DNA from: Bradyrhizobium yuanmingense
GTDB taxonomy: Bacteria; Pseudomonadota; Alphaproteobacteria; Rhizobiales; Xanthobacteraceae
Assembly: GCF_029167105.1 (NCBI RefSeq)
Contig: NZ_JARFML010000010.1
Span: forward strand, 186,001 to 250,000
DNA length: 64,000 bases
Direction: 5' to 3'
Positions 51,391 to 59,908 of this stretch are shown piece after piece. The notes under the pieces were generated by a model that had not been told where the DNA came from, made no database searches, and saw only the letters and a program-made list of their open reading frames with translations. Position 1 is the stretch's first letter, and the number at the start of each line of letters is the position of its first letter. A program made the translations under genes and the position numbers.

Positions 51391-52332
51391 TCAGCTCTTG
51401 AGGAAAGGCAGAATGTGGCCCAAGACCGCCTCGGGCTTCTCGAGATGCAGGAAATGGCCGACGCCGGGCATGACGACGCGTTCAAAGCCTTTTGTGAATG
51501 CTGCAGCCATATCGTCGCTGAGCCGCGCGGACATGCAGCCGTCTTCTTCCCCGTGCAGATAGAGGGCTGGGACGGCAATCGGGCCGTTGGCGCGAGCTTC
51601 GAGGGCCTGCGCTTCCGCTTCGGGTGGCGGGATGAACAATTGCCTGTAGTAGGAGAGCGTCTGGGGTACGACTCCGGGCTGCTTGAACGTTTCGATCAGT
51701 GCGATGCGATCCGAAGCCGGCATCTTGTAGCCTGGCGACCACTCCCGCCAAAGTCGATCGAGGAAGGCGAAGTCGTTGAGCTGAACGGCCGGTTCGGCAA
51801 AACGCGTATGAAAGAAGAACATGTACCAGCTTCGTCGCTGTTGGTCGCCGTCGGCCAGGAACGCCTGCGACAAGCCTTTCCCGTAGGGGACCGCCAGCCC
51901 TACAAGCTTGCGGATCCGCGACGCATCGAGACTTGCCGCGGAATAGGCGGCCCGTGCTCCGAAATCGTGACCGATGAGATAGGCCTGTTCGGCGCCCAAA
52001 GCTTCAATGAGGGCGAGGACGTCCTGTCCGATCGCCGCGGCACGGTAGGATCCGTCGGGTGCAGCGCCACCGGCCCAAAATCCACGCAGCGCCGGAGCAA
52101 CGGCCCGATATCCCTCCTGCGCGAGGCGGCCCAAGACGTGAACCCAGCTTTGCGCATGATCGGGAAAGCCGTGCAAGCATAGCACCAAGGGACCATCGCC
52201 GATTTCGAGGATCGGAAACTCCAGCCCGTTGGCGCGAACCACCCGCTTGCGGATTTCCGTCGGCTCAAACTTCTGACCCGTCTGGACCGGAGCACCGGGG
52301 CGGTCGGGCGAAGGCGCAGCAGTCCTTGTCAT
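51391..52332 (-). CDS. Epoxide-hydrolase-like alpha/beta hydrolase
   Basis: A 313-residue alpha/beta hydrolase. Seen: oxyanion motif LHGFPDHAQSW, nucleophile aspartate in LIGHDFGARAAY, the lid region with SWYMFFFHTRFAEPAVQL, acid HGEEDGCM and base GVGHFLHLEKPEAV. The Asp nucleophile in GHDFGA is the epoxide hydrolase type (serine hydrolases have GHSxG). A Y-M-F-F-F-H segment corresponds to one lid tyrosine. The ATG follows GAGGACC. It is the first gene of a two-gene unit with the NmrA-like gene, and a perfect 11-bp inverted repeat just upstream faces a divergent TetR gene. Confidence 0.88.
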   Translation of the reverse strand: MTRTAAPSPDRPGAPVQTGQKFEPTEIRKRVVRANGLEFPILEIGDGPLVLCLHGFPDHAQSWVHVLGRLAQEGYRAVAPALRGFWAGGAAPDGSYRAAAIGQDVLALIEALGAEQAYLIGHDFGARAAYSAASLDASRIRKLVGLAVPYGKGLSQAFLADGDQQRRSWYMFFFHTRFAEPAVQLNDFAFLDRLWREWSPGYKMPASDRIALIETFKQPGVVPQTLSYYRQLFIPPPEAEAQALEARANGPIAVPALYLHGEEDGCMSARLSDDMAAAFTKGFERVVMPGVGHFLHLEKPEAVLGHILPFLKS

Positions 52333-52349
52333 TGCGAGGTCCTCGAAAA

Positions 52350-52375
52350 TTCTGGATGATGAATATCATCCAGAA
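52350..52375. promoter_or_regulatory. Perfect 11-bp inverted repeat (TTCTGGATGAT, spacer GAAT), TetR operator
   Basis: Seen: two perfect 11-bp arms separated by 4 bp, 17 bp upstream of the epoxide-hydrolase-like start and about 175 bp upstream of the divergent TetR start. Length, symmetry and place are those of a TetR-family operator. It is the most perfect operator-like repeat in the window. Confidence 0.7.
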
Positions 52376-52550
52376 GCGGAGGTACGTAATTCATTGTTGA
52401 ATAGGCGTGGCAGCAGCTTTGCCGTGTTGGGCTGTATTGGGGTGCACTACGATGAGCCGGAGTCGCGTTTGACCGGCGGACGGTCCACAGGGGCGTGTGG
52501 ATCTGGTCGCGAATTTCGATCGGCCAATCGCTCGTTGATGGCGAGACATT

Positions 52551-53219
52551 ATGCGCTACGATAAGGGTCATAGAGCCGGAACGTCGGCTCGTATCGTCGA
52601 GTGTGCTTCTGCTCGTATTCGCGAGCGGGGAATTGAAAGCATCAAGGTTGCCGGGCTCATGAAGTCTGCCGGTCTGACGCACGGCGGCTTCTATCTCCAT
52701 TTCAAATCTCGTCGTGATCTGATCGAGAGGGCCTTCGCCAGAGCCATGGACGGATCGGTGGAGCGATGGCGGAAGGCGGCCGATCGCTCGGGTCCCGGCG
52801 AACGTCTTCTGAGCATCGTCGACTACTACCTCGCGGACCGACACCGCGACGATATCGCGAACGGTTGCGCGCTTCCCTCGCTCGGAGCCGAGGTCCCCCG
52901 GGCCGGTGTCGGGATCAAAAGGACGTTTTCAGATGGCCTGAGAGAGATGATCGACGTTCTGTCGAAGGACGTGAATGGTCCGTCGAAGCGAGAAGCGATC
53001 GCCATCGTATCCGAGATCGTCGGTGCGTTGCTTCTGGCCCGGGCGGCCGATCATCCGGAGTTCGCATCGGAAATAATGAGCGTGGCTCGCGAGTATGTCC
53101 TAGGCCATGATCCGCAGGTCCCCGGAATCGCGAAGGCGCCACGTAAACTCTCGATACGGACCAAGCGTCCGAGTTCGAAAAGGCCGCAGAAGCGCGAAAA
53201 ACCCAAGCGTCTGGCGTGA
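52551..53219 (+). CDS. TetR-family transcriptional regulator
   Basis: A 222-residue repressor. Seen: ARIVECASARIRERGIESIKVAGLMKSAGLTHGGFYLHFKSRRDLIERAFARAM, the TetR HTH with the THGGFYxHFxSR recognition part shared with the TetR at 18505-19104, then the ligand domain with GCALPSLGAEVPRAG. It has an unusually basic C-terminal tail (KLSIRTKRPSSKRPQKREKPKRLA). It is divergent from the epoxide-hydrolase/NmrA unit with the inverted repeat at 52350 between them, so autorepression and control of that unit are likely. It ends 16 bp from the convergent LysR gene. Confidence 0.9.
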   Translation: MRYDKGHRAGTSARIVECASARIRERGIESIKVAGLMKSAGLTHGGFYLHFKSRRDLIERAFARAMDGSVERWRKAADRSGPGERLLSIVDYYLADRHRDDIANGCALPSLGAEVPRAGVGIKRTFSDGLREMIDVLSKDVNGPSKREAIAIVSEIVGALLLARAADHPEFASEIMSVAREYVLGHDPQVPGIAKAPRKLSIRTKRPSSKRPQKREKPKRLA

Positions 53220-53235
53220 AGGCGGCCGCCAAGTT

Positions 53236-54168
53236 CTAGATCCCACACGTTCTCGCATCAGTCTCCAAGGCCTTGGCCACTGCCTTTAGCCATTTGTGGA
53301 CGGCTTTTATCTTCTCGGACGAACCGTCAACCTTTCGATAGGTAAAGTAGAAGTCCCTTAGCGCCATGCTTTTCGAGCCCCACTGCGCCATGACCGTCAG
53401 CGCGCCGCTGCTGACCAGTGGAGCGATCAGAGGAAAAGGCGCCAGCACGACGCCCATCGATGACCTGGCCATCTGTATCGCCGTCAAGAGGCTGTCGCCG
53501 ACGAGGTCCGGTTCCTTGGTAGCGACCTGCGGTTCGTACTCCTCGAACCATCTTTGCCAAAGCTCGGGCGCTGTGGCGAACTTTATCAATGGCAGCTTCG
53601 TCAGGTCTTCCGGGTGCTGAATTGGGGCAAAGCGCTCCAGCAGCTTCGGGTCCGCGCATGGGGCAGCGCGCGACCTGAGCAGTCTATGATAGGTCAGGCT
53701 TCCAAACGGCGGCTCTCCGAACTGAACCGCGGCGTCGATATTGTCTCTTTCGAAATCGGCCAGTGTATTCTTGGCCTCCAGTCGCAAATCAAGCCCCGGA
53801 TTATCGATGCGGAATCTCTCGAGGTGAGGGAGCGCAGCAAGCATCGCGAACGTAGGGGTTACGCTAACCCGAACAATAGGGCCGCGCTTTCTATCCTCCA
53901 GGAGGTCGCTTGCGCGAGATAGTTCGTTGAAAGCGCTCAGGACGGCACTGGCATAGATCGCCCCGTTTTCCGTGAGTTCGATATTCCGGCCGCTGCGCCG
54001 GACCAGTTGAATGCCGAAGTGCGCTTCGAGCGTACGTATTTGATGGGTGATCGCGGACGGCGTGAGATTCAGGCTTTCGGAAGCAAGCTTCACGCTGCCT
54101 GACCGTGCGAGAGCTTCGAATGCACGCAGGCTCGCCAGGGGAGGAAGGGCTGATGGTGCATTCGACAT
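53236..54168 (-). CDS. LysR-family regulator (GcvA-like)
   Basis: A regulator of about 310 residues from ATG 54168 (MSNAPSALPPLASLRAFEALARSGS); the frame is also open to ATG 54198. Seen: the GcvA-type HTH LRAFEALARSGSVKLASESLNLTPSAITHQIRTLEAHFGIQLVRRSGRNIELTENG, then RGPIVRVSVTPTFAMLAALPHLERFRIDNPGLDLRLE. It is divergent from the secreted SMP-30-like gene. The intergenic DNA in front of it is repeated, diverged, at 55717-55806 in front of the aldolase genes, next to a decayed copy of this same LysR. So this protein is the likely regulator of both units. Confidence 0.9.
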   Translation of the reverse strand: MSNAPSALPPLASLRAFEALARSGSVKLASESLNLTPSAITHQIRTLEAHFGIQLVRRSGRNIELTENGAIYASAVLSAFNELSRASDLLEDRKRGPIVRVSVTPTFAMLAALPHLERFRIDNPGLDLRLEAKNTLADFERDNIDAAVQFGEPPFGSLTYHRLLRSRAAPCADPKLLERFAPIQHPEDLTKLPLIKFATAPELWQRWFEEYEPQVATKEPDLVGDSLLTAIQMARSSMGVVLAPFPLIAPLVSSGALTVMAQWGSKSMALRDFYFTYRKVDGSSEKIKAVHKWLKAVAKALETDARTCGI

Positions 54169-54185
54169 TTGTCGTGAACCTGCTT

Positions 54186-54274
54186 CAACGATCCGCAATC
54201 GAATTCAATTGTGTGCCACCTGTTTTGCTGGCCAGCTTAGCGGAAGCAAGCGACGCTCCATAGCGCAATTTAGA
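54186..54274. repeat. Divergent-promoter repeat, copy 1
   Basis: Seen: about 90 bp beginning CAACGATCC and ending GCGCAATTTAGA that aligns with 55717-55806 with few gaps. Conserved blocks include TTCAATTGT, GGCCAG-TTAG and ATAGCGCAAT. This copy lies between the intact LysR gene and the SMP-30-like gene, and probably contains LysR binding sites and the divergent promoters. Confidence 0.7.
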
Positions 54275-54592
54275 CTCCTATGAGGGGCGACGTCGGACGA
54301 TCGCCTGTGTACGGCGCTAACCCGCGCAGCGGATAGGGAGGGCGGAAGGAGGAACGTCCCCCAGAGGCGCGATCGACATACAGGAGCCGTGACGAAGATC
54401 GGGCGCGCGGCTGATGATCTGTCTCAACGAGAATCTATTCGATCCACCGTCGCCGGCCGCTGCACGATTCGAGTCTGGCGCTCGAAGCAAATGGGCTGTC
54501 TTCCTTCACGTGAGGAGGGAATCCTGGGTGGAGTGTGGCTCAAGATCCCTCGGAAGTGAACGTCGACCACACGATCTAGCTTGGAGGCACGC
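54199..54592. other. Intergenic region between LysR and the SMP-30-like gene
   Basis: The left 75 bp are the promoter repeat (54186-54274). The rest to 54592 holds no credible gene; the SMP-30-like Shine-Dalgarno GGAGG is at 54582-54586. Confidence 0.5.
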
Positions 54593-55549
54593 ATGTCCGC
54601 AAACAAATCAGATCTCCTTCAGAATCTGTGCCGAATGATCGTCGCGGCTGCGATGGGTATAGTCGGGGCCTCGGTTGCGAGCGAGGCTCGATCGCAGACC
54701 GCGATCCCGTCTGGATCCCCGTTTCCGGAAAGTCTGGCAGCGACGACGGATGGAACGCTCTTCGCCAGCAGCTTGACGAACGGCGGAATTGCGCGCGTAA
54801 AGCCGGGCGCCTCCGAGGCCGAAGCCTGGATCAAGCCGGGGACGTTCGATACGCGATCGACGTTCGGCGTTCTCGCCGACGAGAGATCGGGGCTTCTCTG
54901 GGTCTGTTCGAACGACGCCACTCCGCTCGGCGTCAAAGGTCCAAGCACGATCGAAGGCTCGTTCGTCAAGGGGTTTGACCTCAAGACCGGAGAGGGAAAA
55001 ATCAGCGCCCAACTGCCCGCGAAGCCCTCGATCTGCAACGATCTCGCGATTGGGCCGGACGGCGCGCTCTACGTCACGAATACTCTGCAGCCGCAGATCC
55101 TCCGCTTGAAGAAGGGATCTTCCGAGCTTGAGGTCTGGGTCCAGAACGACAAGCTGAAGGGTGGCCTTGATGGGATTGCGTTCGGTACGGACGGAGCTTT
55201 GTACGTCAACACTTTCCAAAGCGGCGAACTCTTCCGCATCGAAGCTAAATCGGGAGTCGCGGGCGCCGTCACGAAGCTTGAAACATCACGCCCAATCAAG
55301 TTTCCGGACGGTCTTAAGGCTGACAAGACCGGATTCGTGATGGTTGAAGGCGCCGGTCCGCTTTCGAAGGTGACGATCGTCGAGGATCGGGCCCAAATCG
55401 AAACGATCAAGGAATTCGCTGGACCAACTGGCGTCGCGCGCGTCGGCGACAAACTTTGGGTAGCGGAAGGCCAGATCGGCTATCTCATGGATCCTTCCAA
55501 GAAGGGCCAGCCGCCGACCTTCCAGCTGCGCTCGATCGACGCTCCCTGA
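54593..55549 (+). CDS. Secreted SMP-30/gluconolactonase-like beta-propeller protein
   Basis: A 318-residue protein from ATG 54593, with TTGGAGG just upstream. Seen: an N-terminal signal peptide (LCRMIVAAAMGIVGASVASEARS) and a repeated propeller pattern: ESLAATTDGTLFASSLTNGGIARV, CNDLAIGPDGALYVTNTLQPQILRL, LDGIAFGTDGALYVNTFQSGELFRI and FPDGLKADKTGFVMVEGAGP. N-D-L-A and P-D-G-L resemble the metal-binding loops of SMP-30 lactonases. Periplasmic location implies action on an incoming lactone or sugar-like solute, or ligand scavenging. It is divergent from the LysR gene that probably controls it. Exact reaction unknown. Confidence 0.85.
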   Translation: MSANKSDLLQNLCRMIVAAAMGIVGASVASEARSQTAIPSGSPFPESLAATTDGTLFASSLTNGGIARVKPGASEAEAWIKPGTFDTRSTFGVLADERSGLLWVCSNDATPLGVKGPSTIEGSFVKGFDLKTGEGKISAQLPAKPSICNDLAIGPDGALYVTNTLQPQILRLKKGSSELEVWVQNDKLKGGLDGIAFGTDGALYVNTFQSGELFRIEAKSGVAGAVTKLETSRPIKFPDGLKADKTGFVMVEGAGPLSKVTIVEDRAQIETIKEFAGPTGVARVGDKLWVAEGQIGYLMDPSKKGQPPTFQLRSIDAP

Positions 55550-55609
55550 CCGACACGAGACCCTCAGAACCCTCCAAGGATGCAATAGAGCCCGATTGTT
55601 TCTGTTCGG

Positions 55610-55729
55610 GGCAAGCTTTGCGAACGTTGGAGCCACGCTCAGGCGCACAAACGGGATGAGGCGTTCCAATGGGCGCAACGTTGATGTGCATTCGGCGTCG
55701 TGCGCTGAGCGCAGTTCAACGATCCACAA
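55610..55729 (-). pseudogene. Decayed LysR gene fragment with an internal deletion
   Basis: Seen: on the minus strand the 40 codons MWIVELRSAHDAEC..STLRPLERL-IPFVRLSVAPTFAKLA line up with two separate parts of the intact LysR at 53236. The first is its opening frame (MRIVEAGSRQMSNAP-SALPPLASL), the second is residues about 107-121 (GPIVRVSVTPTFAMLA), so roughly 82 codons including the HTH are missing between them. Beyond that the match stops. Together with the adjacent promoter repeat this is a relic of a duplicated LysR plus its promoter. Confidence 0.7.
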
Positions 55730-55806
55730 CCGATTTCAATTGTCTTCTAGCTGCTTGCCGGCCAGTTTAGTCGAAAGGCAGCGGACGCCGGATAGCGCAA
55801 TCTAGA
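55717..55806. repeat. Divergent-promoter repeat, copy 2
   Basis: Seen: about 90 bp aligning with 54186-54274, starting CAACGATCC and ending ATAGCGCAATCTAGA. It lies upstream of the first class II aldolase gene (start 55884). The LysR copy next to it is dead while this region is kept, which suggests that its binding sites are still used by the intact LysR. Confidence 0.7.
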
Positions 55807-55883
55807 TCGTTATCAGATCGCATCGAACAAAAGCCGGGCGCGTCCAGACAGGCCGACCCACGGAAACCGGAGGCGATGGCACC

Positions 55884-56708
55884 ATGATGAACGCACCCCA
55901 GCGGCAAGATCAACACACGGCGGCCTTAGCAAAGATCAATGCGGGGCTGCCTCAGCCTCCGGTCTTCAACAGTCCGGCCGAAGAGAGGCAGTACCGAAAG
56001 GAACGGCTGGCGGCCGGACTCAGGCTTTTTTCGAAGTTCGGATTCGACGAGGGGGTCGCTGGTCACATCACCGTGCGCGACCCGGAGTTCACGGACACGT
56101 TCTGGGTGAACGGGTTCGGGATGAGCTTTGGCCTGATCAAGGCTTCGGATCTCATCCGGGTCAATCACAAGGGCGAAGTGGTCGAGGGCAAACATCCCGT
56201 CAACGCCGCCGCTTTCGCGATTCACGCGAGCGTTCACGCGGCACGTCCGGAGTCGATCGGTGCGGCGCATTCGCACTCCACGTATGGCCGGGCGTTCTCA
56301 ACGCTCGCGCGGAAACTGGAGCCGATCACGCAGGATGCCTGCGCATTCTACAATGATCACGCGCTATATGAAGATTATGGTGGGGTCGCAGTCGAAATGG
56401 ACGAAGGCCAGCAAATCGCGAAGGCGTTGGGGCCGCATAAGGCGGCTATCCTGCAGAACCATGGCTTGTTGACCGTCGGACAGAGCGTGGATGAGGCGGT
56501 CTGGTGGTTCATCACGATGGAGCGGTCGTGCCAGGTTCAACTTATTGCCGAGGCAGCTGCGGCGCGAACCGGCCAAGCTCTCAAGGTGATTCCCGAGGGT
56601 TCCGCAAAACAGGCTTTCGCTATCCTTGGTTCGCCCAAGGCAGGGTGGTTTCAGTTCCAGACGCTGTATTCGAAGATCGTGAAGGAACAGCCGGACTTGC
56701 TCAACTGA
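55884..56708 (+). CDS. Class II aldolase/adducin-family protein (first of two)
   Basis: A 274-residue protein of the zinc-dependent class II aldolase/adducin family (fuculose-phosphate-aldolase fold). Seen: GFDEGVAGHITVRDPEF, the zinc-ligand motif GAAHSHSTYGRAF (His-x-His), AAILQNHGLLTVG with the third histidine, and the family's AFAIHASVHAARP. The ATG follows GGAGG. The second paralogous gene begins 21 bp after its stop. It heads an apparent unit of aldolase, aldolase, binding protein, ketopantoate-reductase-like and FMN oxidase genes, under the duplicated promoter. The substrate is unknown; family members cleave or decarboxylate hydroxy acids and sugar phosphates. Confidence 0.9.
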   Translation: MMNAPQRQDQHTAALAKINAGLPQPPVFNSPAEERQYRKERLAAGLRLFSKFGFDEGVAGHITVRDPEFTDTFWVNGFGMSFGLIKASDLIRVNHKGEVVEGKHPVNAAAFAIHASVHAARPESIGAAHSHSTYGRAFSTLARKLEPITQDACAFYNDHALYEDYGGVAVEMDEGQQIAKALGPHKAAILQNHGLLTVGQSVDEAVWWFITMERSCQVQLIAEAAAARTGQALKVIPEGSAKQAFAILGSPKAGWFQFQTLYSKIVKEQPDLLN

Positions 56709-56729
56709 GGCGCTGCCCGAAGGGATCGC

Positions 56730-57521
56730 ATGAATATCCAAACGTCGCCTGGAAGAATCGTACAGAACGCTTTGGCTGCCGAAGAGCGGCTGGTCCGCGA
56801 GGACCTCGCTGCGCTGTATCACGTGTTCTCTGATCTAGGCTGGTGCGAGCACATCTACAATCACATCACGGCTCGGGTGCCGGGTCTTGATAAGTACTTT
56901 CTGATCAACTCGTTCGGCCTTGCGTACAACGAGGTCACGGCTTCCAATCTCATCAAGATCGATCTCGATGGCAAGAAAGTCGTGGACGTTCCCGGCCGCG
57001 TCAACGCGCCGGGCTTCACGATCCATTCCTCGATCCACGCAGCGCGCGATGACGCCCATTTCATCGCCCACACGCACACGACGGCCGGCGTGGCCGTTGC
57101 TTGTACGGATGAGGGGCTCTCGCATCACAGCTTCTACGGCGCAATGCTCTATGAGCAAATTGCGTATCACGAGTTTGAGGGCATCTCGACAGATCTCGGC
57201 GAGCGCGAGCGCCTCGTTAAGTCGCTGGGCACCAAGAACTACATGATCCTGAGACATCACGGTCTGCTGACCTGTGGAAGGACGGCCGCGGAGGCGCTGT
57301 TCCGCATGACGATCCTGCAGCGCGCATGCGAGGTGCAACTCGCGGCCGCAACATTCGGGAAGGGCTGGCGGCCTTTGCCGGAAGAGATTCTGCGCCGTAC
57401 GACGCGCCAGATGCAGAGTGAGGTTGCGAAGGGCTTCGACGAAAAGACCTCCTTTGGACAAGATTCGTTCGAGGCCTATCGTCGTGCGCTGGAAGCAAAG
57501 GGTTCGCGTTACAGAGACTAA
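56730..57521 (+). CDS. Class II aldolase/adducin-family protein (second of two)
   Basis: A 263-residue paralogue of the preceding gene. Seen: LGWCEHIYNHITARVPG, INSFGLAYNEVTASNLIKIDLDG, zinc ligands FIAHTHTTAG and MILRHHGLLTCGRTA. In both proteins the acidic residue usually found at the class II aldolase active site (E in N-x-S) is not in its usual place; they have GHITV and NHITA instead. That sequence is typical of the adducin-like bacterial group of unknown substrate. It is followed after 111 bp by a binding protein gene; a GACGCC-AAG-GGCGTC hairpin lies between at 57599-57613. Confidence 0.88.
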   Translation: MNIQTSPGRIVQNALAAEERLVREDLAALYHVFSDLGWCEHIYNHITARVPGLDKYFLINSFGLAYNEVTASNLIKIDLDGKKVVDVPGRVNAPGFTIHSSIHAARDDAHFIAHTHTTAGVAVACTDEGLSHHSFYGAMLYEQIAYHEFEGISTDLGERERLVKSLGTKNYMILRHHGLLTCGRTAAEALFRMTILQRACEVQLAAATFGKGWRPLPEEILRRTTRQMQSEVAKGFDEKTSFGQDSFEAYRRALEAKGSRYRD

Positions 57522-57632
57522 GCGCGGTACGGCGCGGTTCGCTGGCTGCGTGCGCAACCCGCCGTCAGATGCGGGGGCGCAGAACGGAAACGCCATTTGA
57601 CGCCAAGGGCGTCTTAGTGTGGGGAAGTATCG

Positions 57633-58844
57633 ATGTGGCAGAAGAGAGTCGTTCTCGCGACGCTGATGCTTGCAATCGCGACGGTGTCGTTTGCGCAAAA
57701 GGCAAAGGCCGAAGATCCAGTCGGGGTTACCGCAACTGAGATCAGGGTCGGCGCGACGTTCCCTTTCAGTGGTCCTGCCTCGGCCCTCGGCAAGGTCGGC
57801 AAGGCATTGATTGCCTATGTCGAGTTCATCAACGACAAGGGAGGCGTTAACGGCCGCAAGATCAGGCTGATAGCGCTAGACGATGCATACTCACCGAGCA
57901 AATCCGTCGAACAAACCCGCAAGCTGGTGGAGAGCGAGGAGGTCGCATTTCTGTTCAGCCCGCTTGGGACCGCAAGTATCTCTGCGAACGTGAAATACGC
58001 CAACAGCAAAAAGGTGCCGCACCTCTTCGTTCTCTCAGGCGCGAACAAATTCACCAATCACGGCGAGTATCCCTACACCACGACCGGGCTGCCGAGCTAC
58101 GATACCGAGGGTAGGGTGTATGCGAAATTCATAACTGAAAAAATGCCGGGTTCGCGCATCGCCATCCTCTATCAGAACGATGATCTCGGAAAGGATTTTG
58201 TCGGCGCATTCCGTTCCTACATGAAAGACGACTTCGGCAAACTGGTTGTGGCAAAGTCCTACGAAGCGACCGATCCGACGGTGGAATCTCAGGTCGTGTC
58301 GCTCAAGAGTTCGGGAGCAGAAGCGTTATTTATCGCCGGGTCGCCTAAGTTCACGGCGCAGGCGATCCGTAGAAGCCGCGAAATCGGCTGGAATCCACTA
58401 ATGGTCATTGTCAATTCGACCACGTCCGTTGCCGGTACTCTTGCGACAGCAGGGCTCGACAACGCCAAAGGGGTCGTATCGAGCACCTTCCTGAAAGATC
58501 CGATGGACCCGACATGGGAGCAGGATCTCGGGGTAAAAAGCTATTGTGCGTTTCTTGCCAAATACATTCCTACGGCGGATGTCGCAGAGACGCTTTACGT
58601 TGCCGGTATCGTCCAGGGCGAAATCCTCGAGCAGATCCTGCAGCAATGCGGCGATGACTTGACGCGTGACAACATCATGAAGCAGGCGCTGAATTTGAGG
58701 AACTTCTCACCTTCGATGGCGCTCCCCGGCAGCGCCATCAACACGGGCGTGAACAATAACCAGGCGTGGGCCTCGCTTCAGCTCGAGAGGTTCGACGGGA
58801 AAAGCTGGGTCCCCTTTGGGAAGCTTGTCAGTGCCGCGGACTAG
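57633..58844 (+). CDS. Periplasmic LIV-type substrate-binding protein (third copy)
   Basis: A 403-residue binding protein with a signal peptide (MWQKRVVLATLMLAIATVSFAQKAKA) and the mature start GVTATEIRVGATFPFSGPASALG. Seen: NDKGGVNGRKIRLIALDDAYSPSKSVEQTRKLVESEEVAFLF and YQNDDLGKDFVGAFRSYMKDDFG, the same backbone as the copies at 4929 and 35834 but more diverged. The ATG follows GGGGAAG. It lies between the class II aldolases and the PanE-like gene; no permease or ATPase is near. Its ligand is probably the substrate of the surrounding aldolase/oxidase genes. Confidence 0.9.
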   Translation: MWQKRVVLATLMLAIATVSFAQKAKAEDPVGVTATEIRVGATFPFSGPASALGKVGKALIAYVEFINDKGGVNGRKIRLIALDDAYSPSKSVEQTRKLVESEEVAFLFSPLGTASISANVKYANSKKVPHLFVLSGANKFTNHGEYPYTTTGLPSYDTEGRVYAKFITEKMPGSRIAILYQNDDLGKDFVGAFRSYMKDDFGKLVVAKSYEATDPTVESQVVSLKSSGAEALFIAGSPKFTAQAIRRSREIGWNPLMVIVNSTTSVAGTLATAGLDNAKGVVSSTFLKDPMDPTWEQDLGVKSYCAFLAKYIPTADVAETLYVAGIVQGEILEQILQQCGDDLTRDNIMKQALNLRNFSPSMALPGSAINTGVNNNQAWASLQLERFDGKSWVPFGKLVSAAD

Positions 58845-58963
58845 GCCCGCCTGTCGGTAAGGGGATGATCACTGAGGCGCTGCTGTCGCGCTCCGGAGCC
58901 GGACGCGCGGGTCGCGGATTCGACAGGGGACGACGATCTTTCACGTCAATAAGGAGATGAATT

Positions 58964-59908
58964 TTGCGGATATTGGTCATCGGAGCCGGGGCCCTGGGCG
59001 GATATTTTGGCGCGAGGCTGCTGGCGGCAGGACGCAACGTCACGTTCCTGGTGCGGCCCAAACGCGCGGAAGCGCTTGCGAAAGGCGGGCTGGTCGTTAA
59101 GAGCAAGCTTGGAGACCTGCACCTGGCATCGCCTCCGACCGTTACGTCCGAACGGCTGAATGGTCCGTATGATCTCATCATCGTGAGCTGCAAGGCCTAC
59201 GACCTTGATGGTGCGATAGAGTCCTTTGCTCCGGCGGTGGGCAAGAACTCGGTCATCATCCCGCTGTTGAATGGCTTGCGTCATCTCGACGTGCTGAACG
59301 CCCGGTTTGGCGCAAAGAACGTGTTCGGCGGTCAGTGTGCCATCTCGGCGGCGCTTTCCGCCGACGGTGAGATCCTGCACATGACGGATCTGCACACGCT
59401 GAGCTTTGGCGAACAGAGCAGGACGCGATCCGACCGTCGCCCCGAGATCGTCGGCGCCTTGTCGGGTGCCGGCTTTGACGCCGAGCTCAGCGACGACATT
59501 CTGCAGGGCATGTGGGAGAAGTGGGTCATGATCGCCACCATCGCCGGCGCGACCTGCTTGATGCGCGCCTCGATGGGGGACATCGTAGCCGCCGGCGCCT
59601 CCGACGTGGTGAATGGATTGCTTGACGAAGCCAGCGCCATCGCGGCCAAGCAGGGGTTTGGACCGCGTCCCGCCTATATCGAGCGCGTGAGTTCCATTCT
59701 CACAACACCGGGCTCTCCGCTCATGGCATCCATGGCACGCGACATTGAACGAGGTGCACCGACCGAGGGCGATCATATTCTCGGTGATCTGCTTGGTCGC
59801 GTCGGTGCAGGCGAGGTCCCGATCCTCCTCAGGGCCGCCTATGCCCATGTGAAGTCGTATGAGGCGCGTCAGGCTCGCGAGCATCCGCGGCTGCATTCTG
59901 CAAAGTGA
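58964..59908 (+). CDS. Ketopantoate reductase-like (PanE/ApbA family) protein
   Basis: A 314-residue NADPH-dependent 2-keto acid reductase-like protein. TTG 58964 is the start: AAGGAG precedes it and no in-frame ATG is near. Seen: MRILVIGAGALGGYFGARLLAAGRNVTFLVRPKRAEAL, SCKAYDLDGAIESFAP, IPLLNGLRHLDVLNARFG, and WEKWVMIATIAGATCLMRASMGDI, in which the catalytic lysine is the one in W-E-K-W. Its neighbours are a hydroxy-acid oxidase and a binding protein, so it likely reduces a keto acid of the local pathway rather than ketopantoate. Its stop overlaps the next start as GTGA. Confidence 0.88.
   Translation: MRILVIGAGALGGYFGARLLAAGRNVTFLVRPKRAEALAKGGLVVKSKLGDLHLASPPTVTSERLNGPYDLIIVSCKAYDLDGAIESFAPAVGKNSVIIPLLNGLRHLDVLNARFGAKNVFGGQCAISAALSADGEILHMTDLHTLSFGEQSRTRSDRRPEIVGALSGAGFDAELSDDILQGMWEKWVMIATIAGATCLMRASMGDIVAAGASDVVNGLLDEASAIAAKQGFGPRPAYIERVSSILTTPGSPLMASMARDIERGAPTEGDHILGDLLGRVGAGEVPILLRAAYAHVKSYEARQAREHPRLHSAK

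Larger units (their letters stand above)
55550..55883. other. Intergenic region with a LysR relic and promoter repeat copy 2
   Basis: These 334 bp hold a decayed minus-strand LysR fragment (55610-55729) and the second promoter repeat (55717-55806). The remainder up to the GGAGG of the aldolase gene shows nothing else. Confidence 0.65.
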
